NCBI GenBank assembly: GCA_016705065.1
Contig: JADIYY010000001.1
Coordinates: forward strand, 558,001 to 622,000
Length of the DNA: 64,000 nt
From: Candidatus Aalborgiella aggregata
Lineage (GTDB): Bacteria > Pseudomonadota > Gammaproteobacteria > Burkholderiales > Burkholderiaceae_C
Direction: 5' to 3'
A model generated the notes under the pieces. The model had not been told where the DNA came from. It ran no database searches and saw only the letters and a list, made by a program, of their open reading frames with translations. Positions 8,108 through 16,736 of the stretch are shown in pieces. The translations under genes and the position numbers were made by a program. Each line of letters begins with the position of its first letter. The stretch's first letter is position 1.

Positions 8108-10063
8108 TTAAGCTTTTTTCGGTTCGTCCTTCACTTCTTTTACTTCGGCATCAACCACATTGTCATCAGCTGGTTTGCTGCCACCAGCTTGGTCTGCGCC
8201 GGCTGCGCCACCAGCAGCTGCATTGGCTGCTTCTTGGGCTTGCATATCGGCGTACATTTTCTCACCCAGCTTTTGGCTGACTTCCATCAAGCTGGTGTTC
8301 TTGGCTTCCATCGCCGCTTTGTCGTCGCCTTTGAGTGCTTCTTCCAAATCTTTGATGGCGGCTTCGATTTTTTCTTTCTCGCCCGCTTCCAATTTGTCGC
8401 CGTATTCGCCCAGCGATTTTTTCACGCTGTGTACGGTGGCTTCACCTTGGTTGCGCGCTTGCACAATTTCCAATTTTTTCTTGTCTTCTTCGGCGTTCAA
8501 CTCAGCGTCTTTCACCATTTGCTGAATTTCGGCTTCGGACAAACCAGAGTTCGCCTTGATGGTGATTTTGTTTTCTTTGCCTGTGCCTTTGTCTTTGGCA
8601 CCCACATGCAAAATGCCGTTGGCGTCGATGTCAAAAGACACTTCAATTTGCGGCACACCACGCGATGCAGGTGGAATACCTTCCAAGTTGAACTCGCCCA
8701 AAGCTTTGTTGCCTACAGCGATTTCGCGCTCACCTTGGTAAACCTTGATGGTCACTGCTGGTTGGTTGTCTTCAGCCGTTGAGAAAGTTTGCGCAAATTT
8801 GGTTGGAATGGTCGTGTTTTTCTTGATCATCTTGGTCATCACACCACCCATGGTTTCGATGCCCAATGACAAAGGTGTCACGTCCAACAGCAATACATCT
8901 TTGCGGTCGCCAGATAGCACTTGTCCTTGAATCGCAGCGCCCACGGCCACGGCTTCGTCAGGGTTCACGTCTTTGCGTGGCTCTTTGCCGAAGAATTCTT
9001 TGACCTTCTCTTGCACTTTTGGCATACGTGTCATACCACCGACCAAAATCACATCATGAATGTCAGATACGCTCAAACCAGAGTCTTTGATGGCGGTGCG
9101 GCAAGGTGCAATGGTGCGCTCAATCAGCTCTTCAACCAATTGCTCTAATTTTGAACGGGTCAGCTTGATATTCAAATGTTTAGGACCGCTTGCATCAGCA
9201 GTGATGTAAGGCAGGTTGATATCAGTTTGTGCGCTGCTTGACAGTTCGATTTTGGCTTTTTCAGCAGCTTCTTTCAAACGCTGCAAGGCCAAAACGTCTT
9301 TAGACAAATCAACACCTTGTTCTTTTTTGAACTCAGCAATGATGAAGTCGATAATGCGCTGGTCGAAATCTTCACCACCCAAGAAAGTATCGCCATTGGT
9401 CGACAACACTTCAAATTGTTTCTCGCCATCGACATCAGCAATCTCGATAATGGACACGTCAAACGTACCACCACCCAAGTCATACACCGCAATTTTGCGG
9501 TCGCCTTTTTCCATTTTGTCCATACCAAACGCCAAGGCAGCGGCGGTAGGTTCATTGATGATGCGTTTGACTTCCAAACCAGCAATGCGGCCAGCATCTT
9601 TGGTGGCTTGGCGTTGTGCGTCGTTGAAGTAAGCGGGCACGGTGATAACGGCTTCGGTCACGGCTTCACCGAGGTAATCTTCAGCGGTTTTTTTCATTTT
9701 GCGCAAAATATCGGCGCTGACTTGCTGTGCTGAAATCGCTTTGCCTTGAGCTTCCACCCATGCATCGCCATTGTCAGCAGCGACAATTTTGTAAGGCATC
9801 AAAGCGATGTCTTTTTGCACTTCTTTTTCAGTGAATTTGCGACCAATCAAGCGCTTCACTGCGTACAAAGTGTTTTTAGGGTTAGTAACCGCTTGACGCT
9901 TGGCTGATGCACCCACCAAAACCTCGCCATCTGCTTGATACGCCACGATAGATGGTGTGGTGCGTGCACCTTCGGCGTTTTCAATGACCTTTGGCACATT
10001 GCCTTCGATGACTGATACGCAGCTGTTGGTTGTTCCTAAGTCAATACCGATGATTCTTCCCAT
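8108..10063 (-). CDS. dnaK: molecular chaperone DnaK (Hsp70)
   Basis: A 651-residue Hsp70. The N-terminal ATPase domain (about 1-385) shows GIDLGTTNSCVSV, the phosphate-2 loop DLGGGTFDVSI and the adenosine motif ILVGGMTRMPKV. The interdomain linker DVLLLDVTPLSLG leads into the peptide-binding beta-domain (about 395-505), and a helical lid ends in a disordered tail with the usual EVKEVKDE-like terminus. It works with GrpE, encoded upstream, and DnaJ, encoded downstream. A candidate sigma-32 promoter sits in the 125-base gap after grpE, in addition to the one ahead of grpE. An AGGAGT ribosome-binding site precedes the ATG. Confidence 0.99.
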   Translation of the reverse strand: MGRIIGIDLGTTNSCVSVIEGNVPKVIENAEGARTTPSIVAYQADGEVLVGASAKRQAVTNPKNTLYAVKRLIGRKFTEKEVQKDIALMPYKIVAADNGDAWVEAQGKAISAQQVSADILRKMKKTAEDYLGEAVTEAVITVPAYFNDAQRQATKDAGRIAGLEVKRIINEPTAAALAFGMDKMEKGDRKIAVYDLGGGTFDVSIIEIADVDGEKQFEVLSTNGDTFLGGEDFDQRIIDFIIAEFKKEQGVDLSKDVLALQRLKEAAEKAKIELSSSAQTDINLPYITADASGPKHLNIKLTRSKLEQLVEELIERTIAPCRTAIKDSGLSVSDIHDVILVGGMTRMPKVQEKVKEFFGKEPRKDVNPDEAVAVGAAIQGQVLSGDRKDVLLLDVTPLSLGIETMGGVMTKMIKKNTTIPTKFAQTFSTAEDNQPAVTIKVYQGEREIAVGNKALGEFNLEGIPPASRGVPQIEVSFDIDANGILHVGAKDKGTGKENKITIKANSGLSEAEIQQMVKDAELNAEEDKKKLEIVQARNQGEATVHSVKKSLGEYGDKLEAGEKEKIEAAIKDLEEALKGDDKAAMEAKNTSLMEVSQKLGEKMYADMQAQEAANAAAGGAAGADQAGGSKPADDNVVDAEVKEVKDEPKKA

Positions 10064-10147
10064 GATGAACTCCTAAAATTGTTAAGTTTTCGGTCAACTA
10101 TTTGATGTTTTAGTTGTGTATCTAAACGATTGACCTATGTTGAATAA

Positions 10148-10175
10148 GTTGTGGATAACCTGAAAAGTTTCAAGC
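10148..10175 (-). promoter_or_regulatory. Candidate sigma-32 promoter for dnaK-dnaJ
   Basis: On the minus strand CTTGAAA (10169-10175) is followed after 13 bases by CCACAACT (10148-10155), matching the heat-shock consensus CTTGAAA / CCCCATTT perfectly at -35 and at five of eight positions at -10. It lies 85 bases upstream of the dnaK ATG. Confidence 0.5.
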
Positions 10176-10188
10176 CCCACCCATGAAA

Positions 10189-10785
10189 TTATTTTGGTGC
10201 TGAAACCGTGACCAATGCTGGGCGCAACACGCGGTCAGCGATCAGGTAGCCTTTTTGCAAAACCATCACCACTGAGTTGGCTTCTAGGTCAGATGGCACC
10301 ACACTGATGGCTTGGTGCTGATGCGGATCAAATTTGCTGCCAGGCTCTGGTTTGATCGCAATCACCTTGTTGCGCTCCAAAGCGCTTGTGAGTTGACGCA
10401 ATGTTGCAGTCGCACCTTCGCGGACTTGCTCAATGCTTGCGTCTTTGATGGCCAAACCCGCTTCCAAACTGTCGGTGACGGGCAACAAGCTTTCGGCAAA
10501 AGCCTCAACCGCAAATTTGCGTGCTTTGCTGATGTCTTCGTCGGCGCGGCGTCTGGCGTTTTGTACCTCGGCTTGACCACGAATGTATTGGTCTTGCAAG
10601 TCAGCGACTTTGGCCGTCAATGTGGCCACTGCAGCTTGGGCAATTGCCAATTCGCTGATGGCTTCGGTTTCATTGGCAGCTTGGGCAGCTTCGCGTTCTT
10701 CTGGCGATGCATCGACGGGAATGCCGTCAGCTCCCATTGCGGTTGCATCGGCAGGATTAGGGTTGGTAGGTTTGTTTTCTGACAT
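10189..10785 (-). CDS. grpE: nucleotide exchange factor GrpE
   Basis: A 198-residue GrpE that releases ADP from DnaK. An acidic, Ala-rich N-terminus leads into a long coiled coil (about residues 40-95, with VADLQDQYIRGQAEVQNARRR). The beta-wing domain (about 140-198) shows NKVIAIKPEPGSKFDPHQHQAI and the family ending MVLQKGYLIADRVLRPALVTV. It is the first gene of the grpE-dnaK-dnaJ heat-shock cluster and is preceded by a good sigma-32 promoter match. No hrcA gene or CIRCE element is visible. Confidence 0.97.
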   Translation of the reverse strand: MSENKPTNPNPADATAMGADGIPVDASPEEREAAQAANETEAISELAIAQAAVATLTAKVADLQDQYIRGQAEVQNARRRADEDISKARKFAVEAFAESLLPVTDSLEAGLAIKDASIEQVREGATATLRQLTSALERNKVIAIKPEPGSKFDPHQHQAISVVPSDLEANSVVMVLQKGYLIADRVLRPALVTVSAPK

Positions 10786-10818
10786 GCTAAAAAGATGCTG
10801 TAAATAATGACCCCCCTT

Positions 10819-10846
10819 AAATAAGGTCAGTAACCATTATTTCAAG
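10819..10846 (-). promoter_or_regulatory. Sigma-32 heat-shock promoter of grpE
   Basis: On the minus strand CTTGAAA (10840-10846), a 13-base spacer and CCTTATTT (10819-10826) match the sigma-32 consensus at all seven -35 positions and six of eight -10 positions. It is 34 bases upstream of the grpE ATG. The -10 is part of the palindrome CCTTATTTAAGG. Confidence 0.72.
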
Positions 10847-10911
10847 AGGGGTTTACAAGTGGTGAGTAGGCTGCCACATTTGCGCGTTACGACAGCGACC
10901 GTGAATGCCAT

Positions 10912-10979
10912 ATTGCTATAAATTCAATAGCAACATAGGCAATCAATACGCCGGCTACAGCCTAATATTCTATAAATTT
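10912..10979 (+). repeat. Dispersed GCTAT/ATAGC repeat, well-preserved copy
   Basis: Lies in the gap between the ends of the FKBP gene and the grpE promoter. TTGCTATAAATTCAATAGCA forms the stem-loop and is followed by the complete AGGCAATCAATACGCCGGC and TACAGCC block and an AT-rich tail. I use this copy as the reference when comparing the others. Confidence 0.85.
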
Positions 10980-11041
10980 TACCCTGTTAGCACGCCACTA
11001 GCTGGCGTACAGTCCAAACAGGCTTGTGAAGGATTAAAGGC

Positions 11042-11398
11042 TCAATGCGCGTTCAACAGCTCAACATCAAACTTCAAAGTGGCATTCGGTGGAATCACGC
11101 CGCCAGCGCCGCGCGCACCGTAGCCCAATGCAGCTGGGATAATCAGAGTACGTGAACCGCCAATTTTCATGCCTTCAAAACCTTGGTCCCAACCTTGAAT
11201 CACTTGACCAGCGCCCAAGTGAAACGCAAAGGGTTCACCGCGGTCTTTGCTGGAATCAAATTTAGCGCCTTGTACACCATCGTTGTACAACCAGCCGGTG
11301 TAATGCACGTGAACGTGATGGCCTTTTTGTGCTTCAGCGCCGGTACCAACAACGGTGTCGATATATTGCAAACCTGTGGGAGTGGTGATCATGGTCAT
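11042..11398 (-). CDS. FKBP-type peptidyl-prolyl cis-trans isomerase
   Basis: A 118-residue single-domain FK506-binding protein that catalyses proline isomerisation. It has no signal peptide, so it should be cytoplasmic. The fold is complete: HVHYTGWLYND, FDSSKDRGEPFAFHLG with the active-site Asp/Phe, VIQGWDQGFEGMKIGGSR, and AALGYGARGAGGVIPPNATL with the conserved Tyr, Ile-Pro-Pro loop and final Phe-Asp-Val strand. It stands alone on the minus strand, separated from the regulator gene upstream by an intrinsic terminator. Confidence 0.95.
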   Translation of the reverse strand: MTMITTPTGLQYIDTVVGTGAEAQKGHHVHVHYTGWLYNDGVQGAKFDSSKDRGEPFAFHLGAGQVIQGWDQGFEGMKIGGSRTLIIPAALGYGARGAGGVIPPNATLKFDVELLNAH

Positions 11399-11432
11399 AG
11401 TGGGTTTTTTCCTTAAAAAGTGAAAGAATCAT

Positions 11433-11458
11433 AAAAAAAGGACAGTTAATCTGTCCTT
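11433..11458 (-). terminator. Rho-independent terminator of the winged-helix gene
   Basis: On the minus strand AAGGACAG, a five-base loop and CTGTCCTT form a perfect eight-base-pair stem followed by a run of seven T. It lies 34 bases past the stop of the regulator gene at 11492-11806 and isolates it from the FKBP gene. Confidence 0.9.
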
Positions 11459-11491
11459 ATTGCATTGCTAAAAAGCGTGATCAAAAGTATT

Positions 11492-11806
11492 TTACTTTTT
11501 CTTGGCTTGGTTGCTGGCCCATTTGCTGGCAAAGGCCGGCAAGTCACCTAAGCGTTTGATCAAATCAGAACCTGCTGAAGTCAAAATATAGCCAGCAGCG
11601 CCGTGGTTCAACAAACCCGCTTCGCGCAATTCTTTGATACGGGTGTTCAATGTGTTAGGTGTGACGCCGCCCACACTGTCTTGCAATAAACGAAATGTTT
11701 GCGCATGACCGTCTTTCAATGCCCACAAAATGCGAATCGCGTAGCGTGATTCAAGCAAACTTAACAGTAGGGCGACGGCGGCGTTTTCTTTTGAACTCAT
11801 GGACAT
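11492..11806 (-). CDS. HxlR-like winged-helix transcriptional regulator
   Basis: A 104-residue DNA-binding protein. The region RYAIRILWALKDGHAQTF, then VTPNTLNTRIKELREAGLL, is the helix-turn-helix and wing of the HxlR/MarR-like class. It lacks the Cys near the N-terminus used for redox or aldehyde sensing in HxlR and YodB. The C-terminus (SKWASNQAKKK) is short and basic. It is a single-gene unit with its own terminator. Target genes are unknown; the FKBP gene downstream is insulated from it. Confidence 0.78.
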   Translation of the reverse strand: MSMSSKENAAVALLLSLLESRYAIRILWALKDGHAQTFRLLQDSVGGVTPNTLNTRIKELREAGLLNHGAAGYILTSAGSDLIKRLGDLPAFASKWASNQAKKK

Positions 11807-11970
11807 TCATCTCCTGAATAACATATTGGTTTTATTCTTCACTAAACTATAACTGAAAACAAACCATTGCTACGAGATTCATAGCTGTTTATTTTTATGA
11901 TTTTGTTACAAGCTTGGAAAAACTGCGTAAAAATTGATAAAAGTCAGGCAATTTAAGGGAAAGTACGTGC

Positions 11971-14394
11971 CTAAAGTGTGTCAATAAAACTACGCAATTT
12001 GTCAGAGCGGCTGGGGTGCTTGAGTTTGCGCAACGCCTTGGCTTCAATTTGGCGCACACGTTCGCGCGTTACATCAAACTGCTTGCCCACTTCTTCCAAA
12101 GTGTGGTCGGTACTCATTTCAATACCAAAACGCATGCGCAACACTTTGGCTTCGCGTGGTGTGAGGGCATCCAAAATATCTTTGGTGACATCGCGCAAAC
12201 CGGCTTGCATCGCGGCTTCCAGTGGTGCGGTGTTGGCACCGTCTTCGATGAAGTCACCCAAGTGGGAATCATCATCGTCACCAATCGGGGTTTCCATGGA
12301 AATTGGCTCTTTCGCAATTTTCATGATCTTGCGAATCTTGTCTTCGGTGATTTCCATGCGCTCGGCCAACATGCCCGCATCGGGTTCAAAACCAAACTCT
12401 TGCAAGTGCTGACGGCTCAAGCGGTTCATCTTGTTGATGGTCTCTATCATGTGCACCGGTATGCGAATCGTTCTAGCTTGGTCCGCGATGGAGCGGGTAA
12501 TGGCCTGGCGAATCCACCACGTTGCATAAGTGGAGAATTTGTAGCCACGGCGGTATTCAAATTTGTCCACGGCTTTCATCAAACCGATGTTGCCTTCTTG
12601 AATCAAATCCAAAAATTGCAAGCCACGGTTGGTGTATTTTTTAGCTATCGAAATCACCAAACGCAAGTTCGCTTCAATCATTTCCTTTTTGGCAGCACGC
12701 GAACCGCGTTCGCCTTCGTTCATGCGCTTGTTGATGTCTTTGAGGTGGTCAATCGGCACCACGACACGTGCTTGCAAGTCAATTAATTTCTGCTGAATGT
12801 CCTGCACAGGCGGAATGTTGCGCGCCATGATGGCGCTCCAAGGCTTGCCAGCATGCGCTTGCTTTTCAATCCATTTGAGGTCCAGCAAGTGAGATGGTGC
12901 AGGCTGGTTGTTCTTGTCACGACCGCTGAATTCGGCAATGAAATTGGCTTGTGGGTAGCCGCATTTATCGACAATGATTTTGCGCAATTCGCGCTCTTTT
13001 TTGCGCACATCTTCAACTTGACCGCGCAACAAATCGCACAGTTTTTCAATCGTCTTGGCAGTGAATCGAATGTTCATCAACTCAGCGCTCAGGGTTTTTT
13101 GCGCTTTCAAATAATTGGGTCCGCCATAACCTTCTTTGTCGTAGACACGGTGCAATTTTTCGAAATGTTCGCGGATGATGTCAAAGCGGCGGAACGATTC
13201 AACTTTCAACTCTTCGAGTTTGCGAGTCAAGGCTTTGGAGCCGCCTTTGCCATCGTCGTCATCGGCTTCGTCGAATTCGTCAAAATCTTCTTCGGCCACA
13301 TAATCGTCCGCTTCATTGAGGTCAGAAAAACCATCAACCACGTGCGAAATAATGACTTTGGTATTGGTGCCAAGCTTAATTTCTTCCATCATTGCGAAAA
13401 TCTCAGCAATGGTGGCAGGTGATTCAGAAATCGCTTCCAACATACGCATCAAACCGCCTTCAATGCGCTTGGCGATTTCAATTTCACCTTCGCGCGTGAG
13501 CAGCTCCACCGTGCCCATTTCGCGCATGTACATGCGCACAGGATCGGTGGTGCGACCAAATTCGCTGTCAACAGTGGCAATAGCGGCTTCGGCTTCTTCT
13601 TCAGCTTCTTCTTCAGACGCCACTGTTTTGGCCGAATTCAAAATCGCATCAACATCGGGTGTTTGCTCAAACACAGAAACACCCATGTCTTTGAGCATGT
13701 TGATCACCACCGTCAAGGTTTCTGCATCGACCAATTTGTCGGGCAAGTGGTCAGAGATCTCGCCGTGTGTCAGGTAGCCACGTGTTTTACCAAGCTTGAT
13801 CAACTGCTTCAGTCGCAAACGGCGAATGGCCAAGTCTTCTTCAGACAATACGGTGTCGTCTAAGCCAAATTCTTTGATCAGCGCACGCTCTTTGGCCTTG
13901 CTGATTTTCATGCGCAAAGGTTTGACCTTATCGCCACTTTCGTTGGTGGCGATCGGTTCCCCTACCAAATCGTCTTCAATATCATGTAAATCTTCATCAT
14001 CTAAACTGGGCTTGGCAATGCTGCCTTTTGGCTTGGGCCCACGCTTGGCACCCACGCGTGCAACTGGAGTTGTTTTAGCTGGCTTGCTAGGCTTGACTAC
14101 TTTTTCTACAACTTCTTTTGCGGCAGCTTTTGTTGGTTTTTTAACTTCAGGACTTGCTTTGCTAGCTGGTTTTTTCGATACAGGCACAGGTTTGACTTTC
14201 AGTGGAGCTTTGGGAGAGGGTTTACTAGGCGCTTTGATAGCTTTTGTCGCTATGGTCTTTACGCTAGCTTTTTTTGTTTCTGGCTTTTTAGCTGCCGGTT
14301 TTTTCGTGACCGGTTTGGTTGCGGCTTTTTTAGTGGCTAATTTTGTCGCTCCAGCCGATTTGGCCGATTTAGCAATAGGTTTTTTAGTTGGCAT
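11971..14394 (-). CDS. rpoD: RNA polymerase primary sigma factor RpoD (sigma-70)
   Basis: An 807-residue housekeeping sigma factor. Residues about 1-125 are an extremely Lys/Ala/Pro-rich, histone H1-like extension (repeats such as TKKPAAKKPETKK), not part of the sigma fold. Region 1.1 follows (about 170-245), then region 1.2 (TDPVRMYMREMGTVELLTRE), the large non-conserved insert with an acidic stretch, region 2 (ANLRLVISIAKKYTNRGLQF and the YATWWIRQAITR recognition helix), region 3 and region 4.2 (VTRERVRQIEAKALRKLKHP). It follows dnaG, as in the macromolecular synthesis operon. Burkholderiales RpoD proteins often have long N-termini, but this one is markedly basic. Confidence 0.98.
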   Translation of the reverse strand: MPTKKPIAKSAKSAGATKLATKKAATKPVTKKPAAKKPETKKASVKTIATKAIKAPSKPSPKAPLKVKPVPVSKKPASKASPEVKKPTKAAAKEVVEKVVKPSKPAKTTPVARVGAKRGPKPKGSIAKPSLDDEDLHDIEDDLVGEPIATNESGDKVKPLRMKISKAKERALIKEFGLDDTVLSEEDLAIRRLRLKQLIKLGKTRGYLTHGEISDHLPDKLVDAETLTVVINMLKDMGVSVFEQTPDVDAILNSAKTVASEEEAEEEAEAAIATVDSEFGRTTDPVRMYMREMGTVELLTREGEIEIAKRIEGGLMRMLEAISESPATIAEIFAMMEEIKLGTNTKVIISHVVDGFSDLNEADDYVAEEDFDEFDEADDDDGKGGSKALTRKLEELKVESFRRFDIIREHFEKLHRVYDKEGYGGPNYLKAQKTLSAELMNIRFTAKTIEKLCDLLRGQVEDVRKKERELRKIIVDKCGYPQANFIAEFSGRDKNNQPAPSHLLDLKWIEKQAHAGKPWSAIMARNIPPVQDIQQKLIDLQARVVVPIDHLKDINKRMNEGERGSRAAKKEMIEANLRLVISIAKKYTNRGLQFLDLIQEGNIGLMKAVDKFEYRRGYKFSTYATWWIRQAITRSIADQARTIRIPVHMIETINKMNRLSRQHLQEFGFEPDAGMLAERMEITEDKIRKIMKIAKEPISMETPIGDDDDSHLGDFIEDGANTAPLEAAMQAGLRDVTKDILDALTPREAKVLRMRFGIEMSTDHTLEEVGKQFDVTRERVRQIEAKALRKLKHPSRSDKLRSFIDTL

Positions 14395-14647
14395 GGCACG
14401 ACCTCAATTCAAAAAATGAAACAAAAGCGATTGACGAATGCAAGCAAAAATTTAGCGAAAAATTAATGAAAAATAAGGAAAAAATACAGAAAAGTCAGAA
14501 ATAAAAAAAGCCAGTTCAATACGAGCTTATAGACAAGATGTGTGGGCGATCATTTGGAATGCAATCCTTGCGGTAAGTTGGCGCTGTGTAAGTGGTACAC
14601 GTGTGGCCGGGTCCGGAGGTGTTGCTGTCGCGCTTGTCGAAGAATGG

Positions 14648-14680
14648 ATTATACCCAAACTGCGTCTGTAATTACGCAGG
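14648..14680 (-). promoter_or_regulatory. Hairpin and TATAAT box in the dnaG-rpoD gap
   Basis: The 294-base gap between dnaG and rpoD is otherwise AT-rich near rpoD with no further signal I can support. It contains a hairpin (CTGCGT/ACGCAG arms, 14660-14679) and a perfect TATAAT on the minus strand (14648-14653). No good -35 lies at 16-18 bases, so an internal rpoD promoter is only possible. Confidence 0.3.
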
Positions 14681-14688
14681 GAATGGGT

Positions 14689-16638
14689 TTATTTGTCACC
14701 CATTGAGGCCAAAGATTCGGTCAACTGCTTTCTGCGGGCGTGAATTTCTTTGTAGCGCTGTAGCTGGGTGGGGTCGGCCTTTGCGGCTTCTATGGTTTGT
14801 GCTTCTAGTGTTTTGAGCCGGTCAATGTGCATGCGATCCAGCAAGGCACGCAATTCTTGCTGTGTTTCGATGGCTTGGTCTTTGGTTTGTGAATTGGTCA
14901 CAGGTTTGCTTTCGGTCTCGGCCATCAAGCGTAAAGCTATGCTTTCTAATTCGTGTTCGCGCAAACCTTCACGTAAAGCACCCCAAGGCTGCACGCCATG
15001 TTCGTTCATTTGTGCTTCAAACCACACCAATAATTGCCCGGCAGGCGTGGCGGGTTCGCACAGCATGGCATGGTCATCGTGCGATAAGCTGTCCCATAGC
15101 GCAGGGTCACTTAATAAGATGCGCGCAGCATGTTCAGCTCGGCCCGCAGGTGCTGTTTTGGCAGGTGTTCGCAGCTTGCCGTTGCTGCTATAAGCTTGTT
15201 TTGGTGGTATTTTTTGCTTGTATACGGCGTATTTATTGCCTTGTGTGCTATCATTATTATAGCGTTCTGAGCTTGCATCATTGCGCATCCCATCGTTACG
15301 CTTTGCCGCTTGCGGCGGCAGTTTGGCAGCGGCAGCGGTTTGCCACACATCGGTGAGTTCACGGCTTGAAAGCTGCACCATGTCGGCAATTTCTGATAGC
15401 AACTGTCGTTTCAAAGCGCCTTCTGGCAAAGCCGACCACAAAGGTGCCGCATTGCTGGCAAAGTGGGATCGGCCTTCAATCGAATTCAAATCGCAGCCTT
15501 CGCGTGCAGCGTCAATTAAGAAGCGCGAGAGTGGGGTGGCTTCACTCACATAGCGGGCAAAAGCTTCTTTGCCAAATTCGCGAATGAAACTGTCGGGGTC
15601 GTGCTCTGCAGGCAAAAACAAAAACTTCACGCTGCGCACATCGGTGGCAAACGGTATGGCGCCGTCTAATGCTTTGCGTGCTGCGCGCCGTCCTGCGCTG
15701 TCGCCGTCAAAGCTGAACACCACCGAATCAGTGAAGCGAAATAATTTTTGCACATGGTCGGTGGTGCACGCCGTGCCCAGTGTGGCAACTGCATTAGGGA
15801 AGCCCAATTGCGCCAGCGCCACCACGTCCATATAACCTTCAGTCACCAAGGCATAGCCGTGTTCGCGCAGTGATGTGCGGGCTTCAAACAAGCCATACAA
15901 CTCGCGGCCTTTGCTGAATACGGGCGTTTCGGGCGAATTGAGGTATTTCGGCATGCCGTCCCCCAAGACTCGTCCACCAAATCCAATGCATTCGCCTTTG
16001 ACATTGCGTATCGGGAACATGATGCGGTCGCGGAAGCGGTCATAACGTTTTTCGTCTTCGCCCGCCTCGGAACTGGTAATCACTAGACCGCTTTCAACCA
16101 ACAAGGAGTCGTTGTAACTGGCAAACACGCTGGCCAAACTGCGCCAACCTTCGGGCGCATAACCCAAGCCAAATTGTTTGGCAATTTCGCCACTCAGCCC
16201 ACGGCTTTTCAGGTAGGTCACGGCAGCTGGCGTTTGCTTTAAATGTTTACGGTACGCATCACTGGCTTTTTCCAGCACATCGGTCAGGGTGGCTTGCTTT
16301 TGTTTTTGTGCGGCAGCACGTGCGCGGTCTTGCGGTGAGCCTTCTTCCTCTGGCACTTGCATGCCGTATTGTCCTGCGAGATCTTTCACCGCCTCCACAA
16401 AGCTCATGCCCACATGGTCCATCAAAAAGCTAATCGCATTGCCATTCTTGCCGCAGCCAAAGCAGTGGTAAAACTGTTTGGTGGGGCTGACGCTGAAGGA
16501 TGGTGATTTTTCCCCATGAAACGGACACAAACCCATGAAGTTCGCCCCGCCTTTTTTCAATTGCACATAGCGCCCAACAATATCCACCACATCAGCGCGG
16601 GCGATGAGTTCTTGGATAAAGGAAGCGGGGATGGCCAT
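14689..16638 (-). CDS. dnaG: DNA primase DnaG
   Basis: A 649-residue primase that makes RNA primers for replication. The N-terminal zinc domain shows CPFHGEKSPSFSV and HCFGCG (residues about 38-65). The RNA polymerase domain has FRDRIMFPIRN and GFGGRVLGDGMPKYLNSPET, and the TOPRIM core has VTEGYMDVVALAQ and FSFDGDSAGRRAARKAL. The C-terminal DnaB-binding helical domain occupies roughly residues 490-649. Residues about 459-475 in the linker between core and C-terminal domain are encoded by an in-frame copy of the dispersed repeat. rpsU, the usual upstream partner, is absent; a VOC gene diverges instead. Confidence 0.98.
   Translation of the reverse strand: MAIPASFIQELIARADVVDIVGRYVQLKKGGANFMGLCPFHGEKSPSFSVSPTKQFYHCFGCGKNGNAISFLMDHVGMSFVEAVKDLAGQYGMQVPEEEGSPQDRARAAAQKQKQATLTDVLEKASDAYRKHLKQTPAAVTYLKSRGLSGEIAKQFGLGYAPEGWRSLASVFASYNDSLLVESGLVITSSEAGEDEKRYDRFRDRIMFPIRNVKGECIGFGGRVLGDGMPKYLNSPETPVFSKGRELYGLFEARTSLREHGYALVTEGYMDVVALAQLGFPNAVATLGTACTTDHVQKLFRFTDSVVFSFDGDSAGRRAARKALDGAIPFATDVRSVKFLFLPAEHDPDSFIREFGKEAFARYVSEATPLSRFLIDAAREGCDLNSIEGRSHFASNAAPLWSALPEGALKRQLLSEIADMVQLSSRELTDVWQTAAAAKLPPQAAKRNDGMRNDASSERYNNDSTQGNKYAVYKQKIPPKQAYSSNGKLRTPAKTAPAGRAEHAARILLSDPALWDSLSHDDHAMLCEPATPAGQLLVWFEAQMNEHGVQPWGALREGLREHELESIALRLMAETESKPVTNSQTKDQAIETQQELRALLDRMHIDRLKTLEAQTIEAAKADPTQLQRYKEIHARRKQLTESLASMGDK
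15214..15263 (-). repeat. Dispersed repeat copy inside dnaG
   Basis: Read on the coding strand: CGCTATAATAATGATAGCA, then AAGGCAATAAATACGCCG and TATACAAGC. It aligns without gaps to the copy at 10912-10979. It encodes RYNNDSTQGNKYAVYK in the interdomain linker. The consensus repeat is naturally open in this frame. Confidence 0.78.
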
Positions 16639-16677
16639 CGGGTGGTGTTTGGAGAAACAAGTCAGCTATGAAACAGA

Positions 16678-16696
16678 ATTGACGATTATCATTCTA
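16678..16696. promoter_or_regulatory. Weak Fur-box-like sequence
   Basis: The 19 bases read TAGAATGATAATCGTCAAT on the minus strand, matching the Fur consensus at about 13 of 19 positions including the contiguous core AATGATAATC. It lies between the divergent dnaG and VOC starts. This is a motif match only. Confidence 0.28.
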
Positions 16697-16736
16697 ATTC
16701 TGCCAACTTACAGCCACATTTATAAAGAGCCACATC

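Noticed and set aside
8189..8782. Open frame of about 197 codons antisense to dnaK
   Set aside because: A shadow of the highly biased dnaK codons; Phe/Val-rich translation with no family resemblance.
10786..11041. CIRCE element upstream of grpE
   Set aside because: No TTAGCACTC-N9-GAGTGCTAA-like inverted repeat; the sigma-32 boxes explain the region better.
10905..11123. Open frame of 72 codons running through a repeat copy
   Set aside because: The repeat is open in this frame by consensus; there is no ribosome-binding site and the frame runs antisense into the FKBP gene.
12016..12786. Open frame of 256 codons antisense to rpoD
   Set aside because: Fully contained in conserved rpoD regions; no start signal or homology.
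14210..14290. ATAGC...GCTAT inverted pair in the rpoD N-terminal region as a further repeat copy
   Set aside because: The arms are in the opposite order to the repeat and no AGGCAAT-AATACGCC block follows, so it is not a copy.
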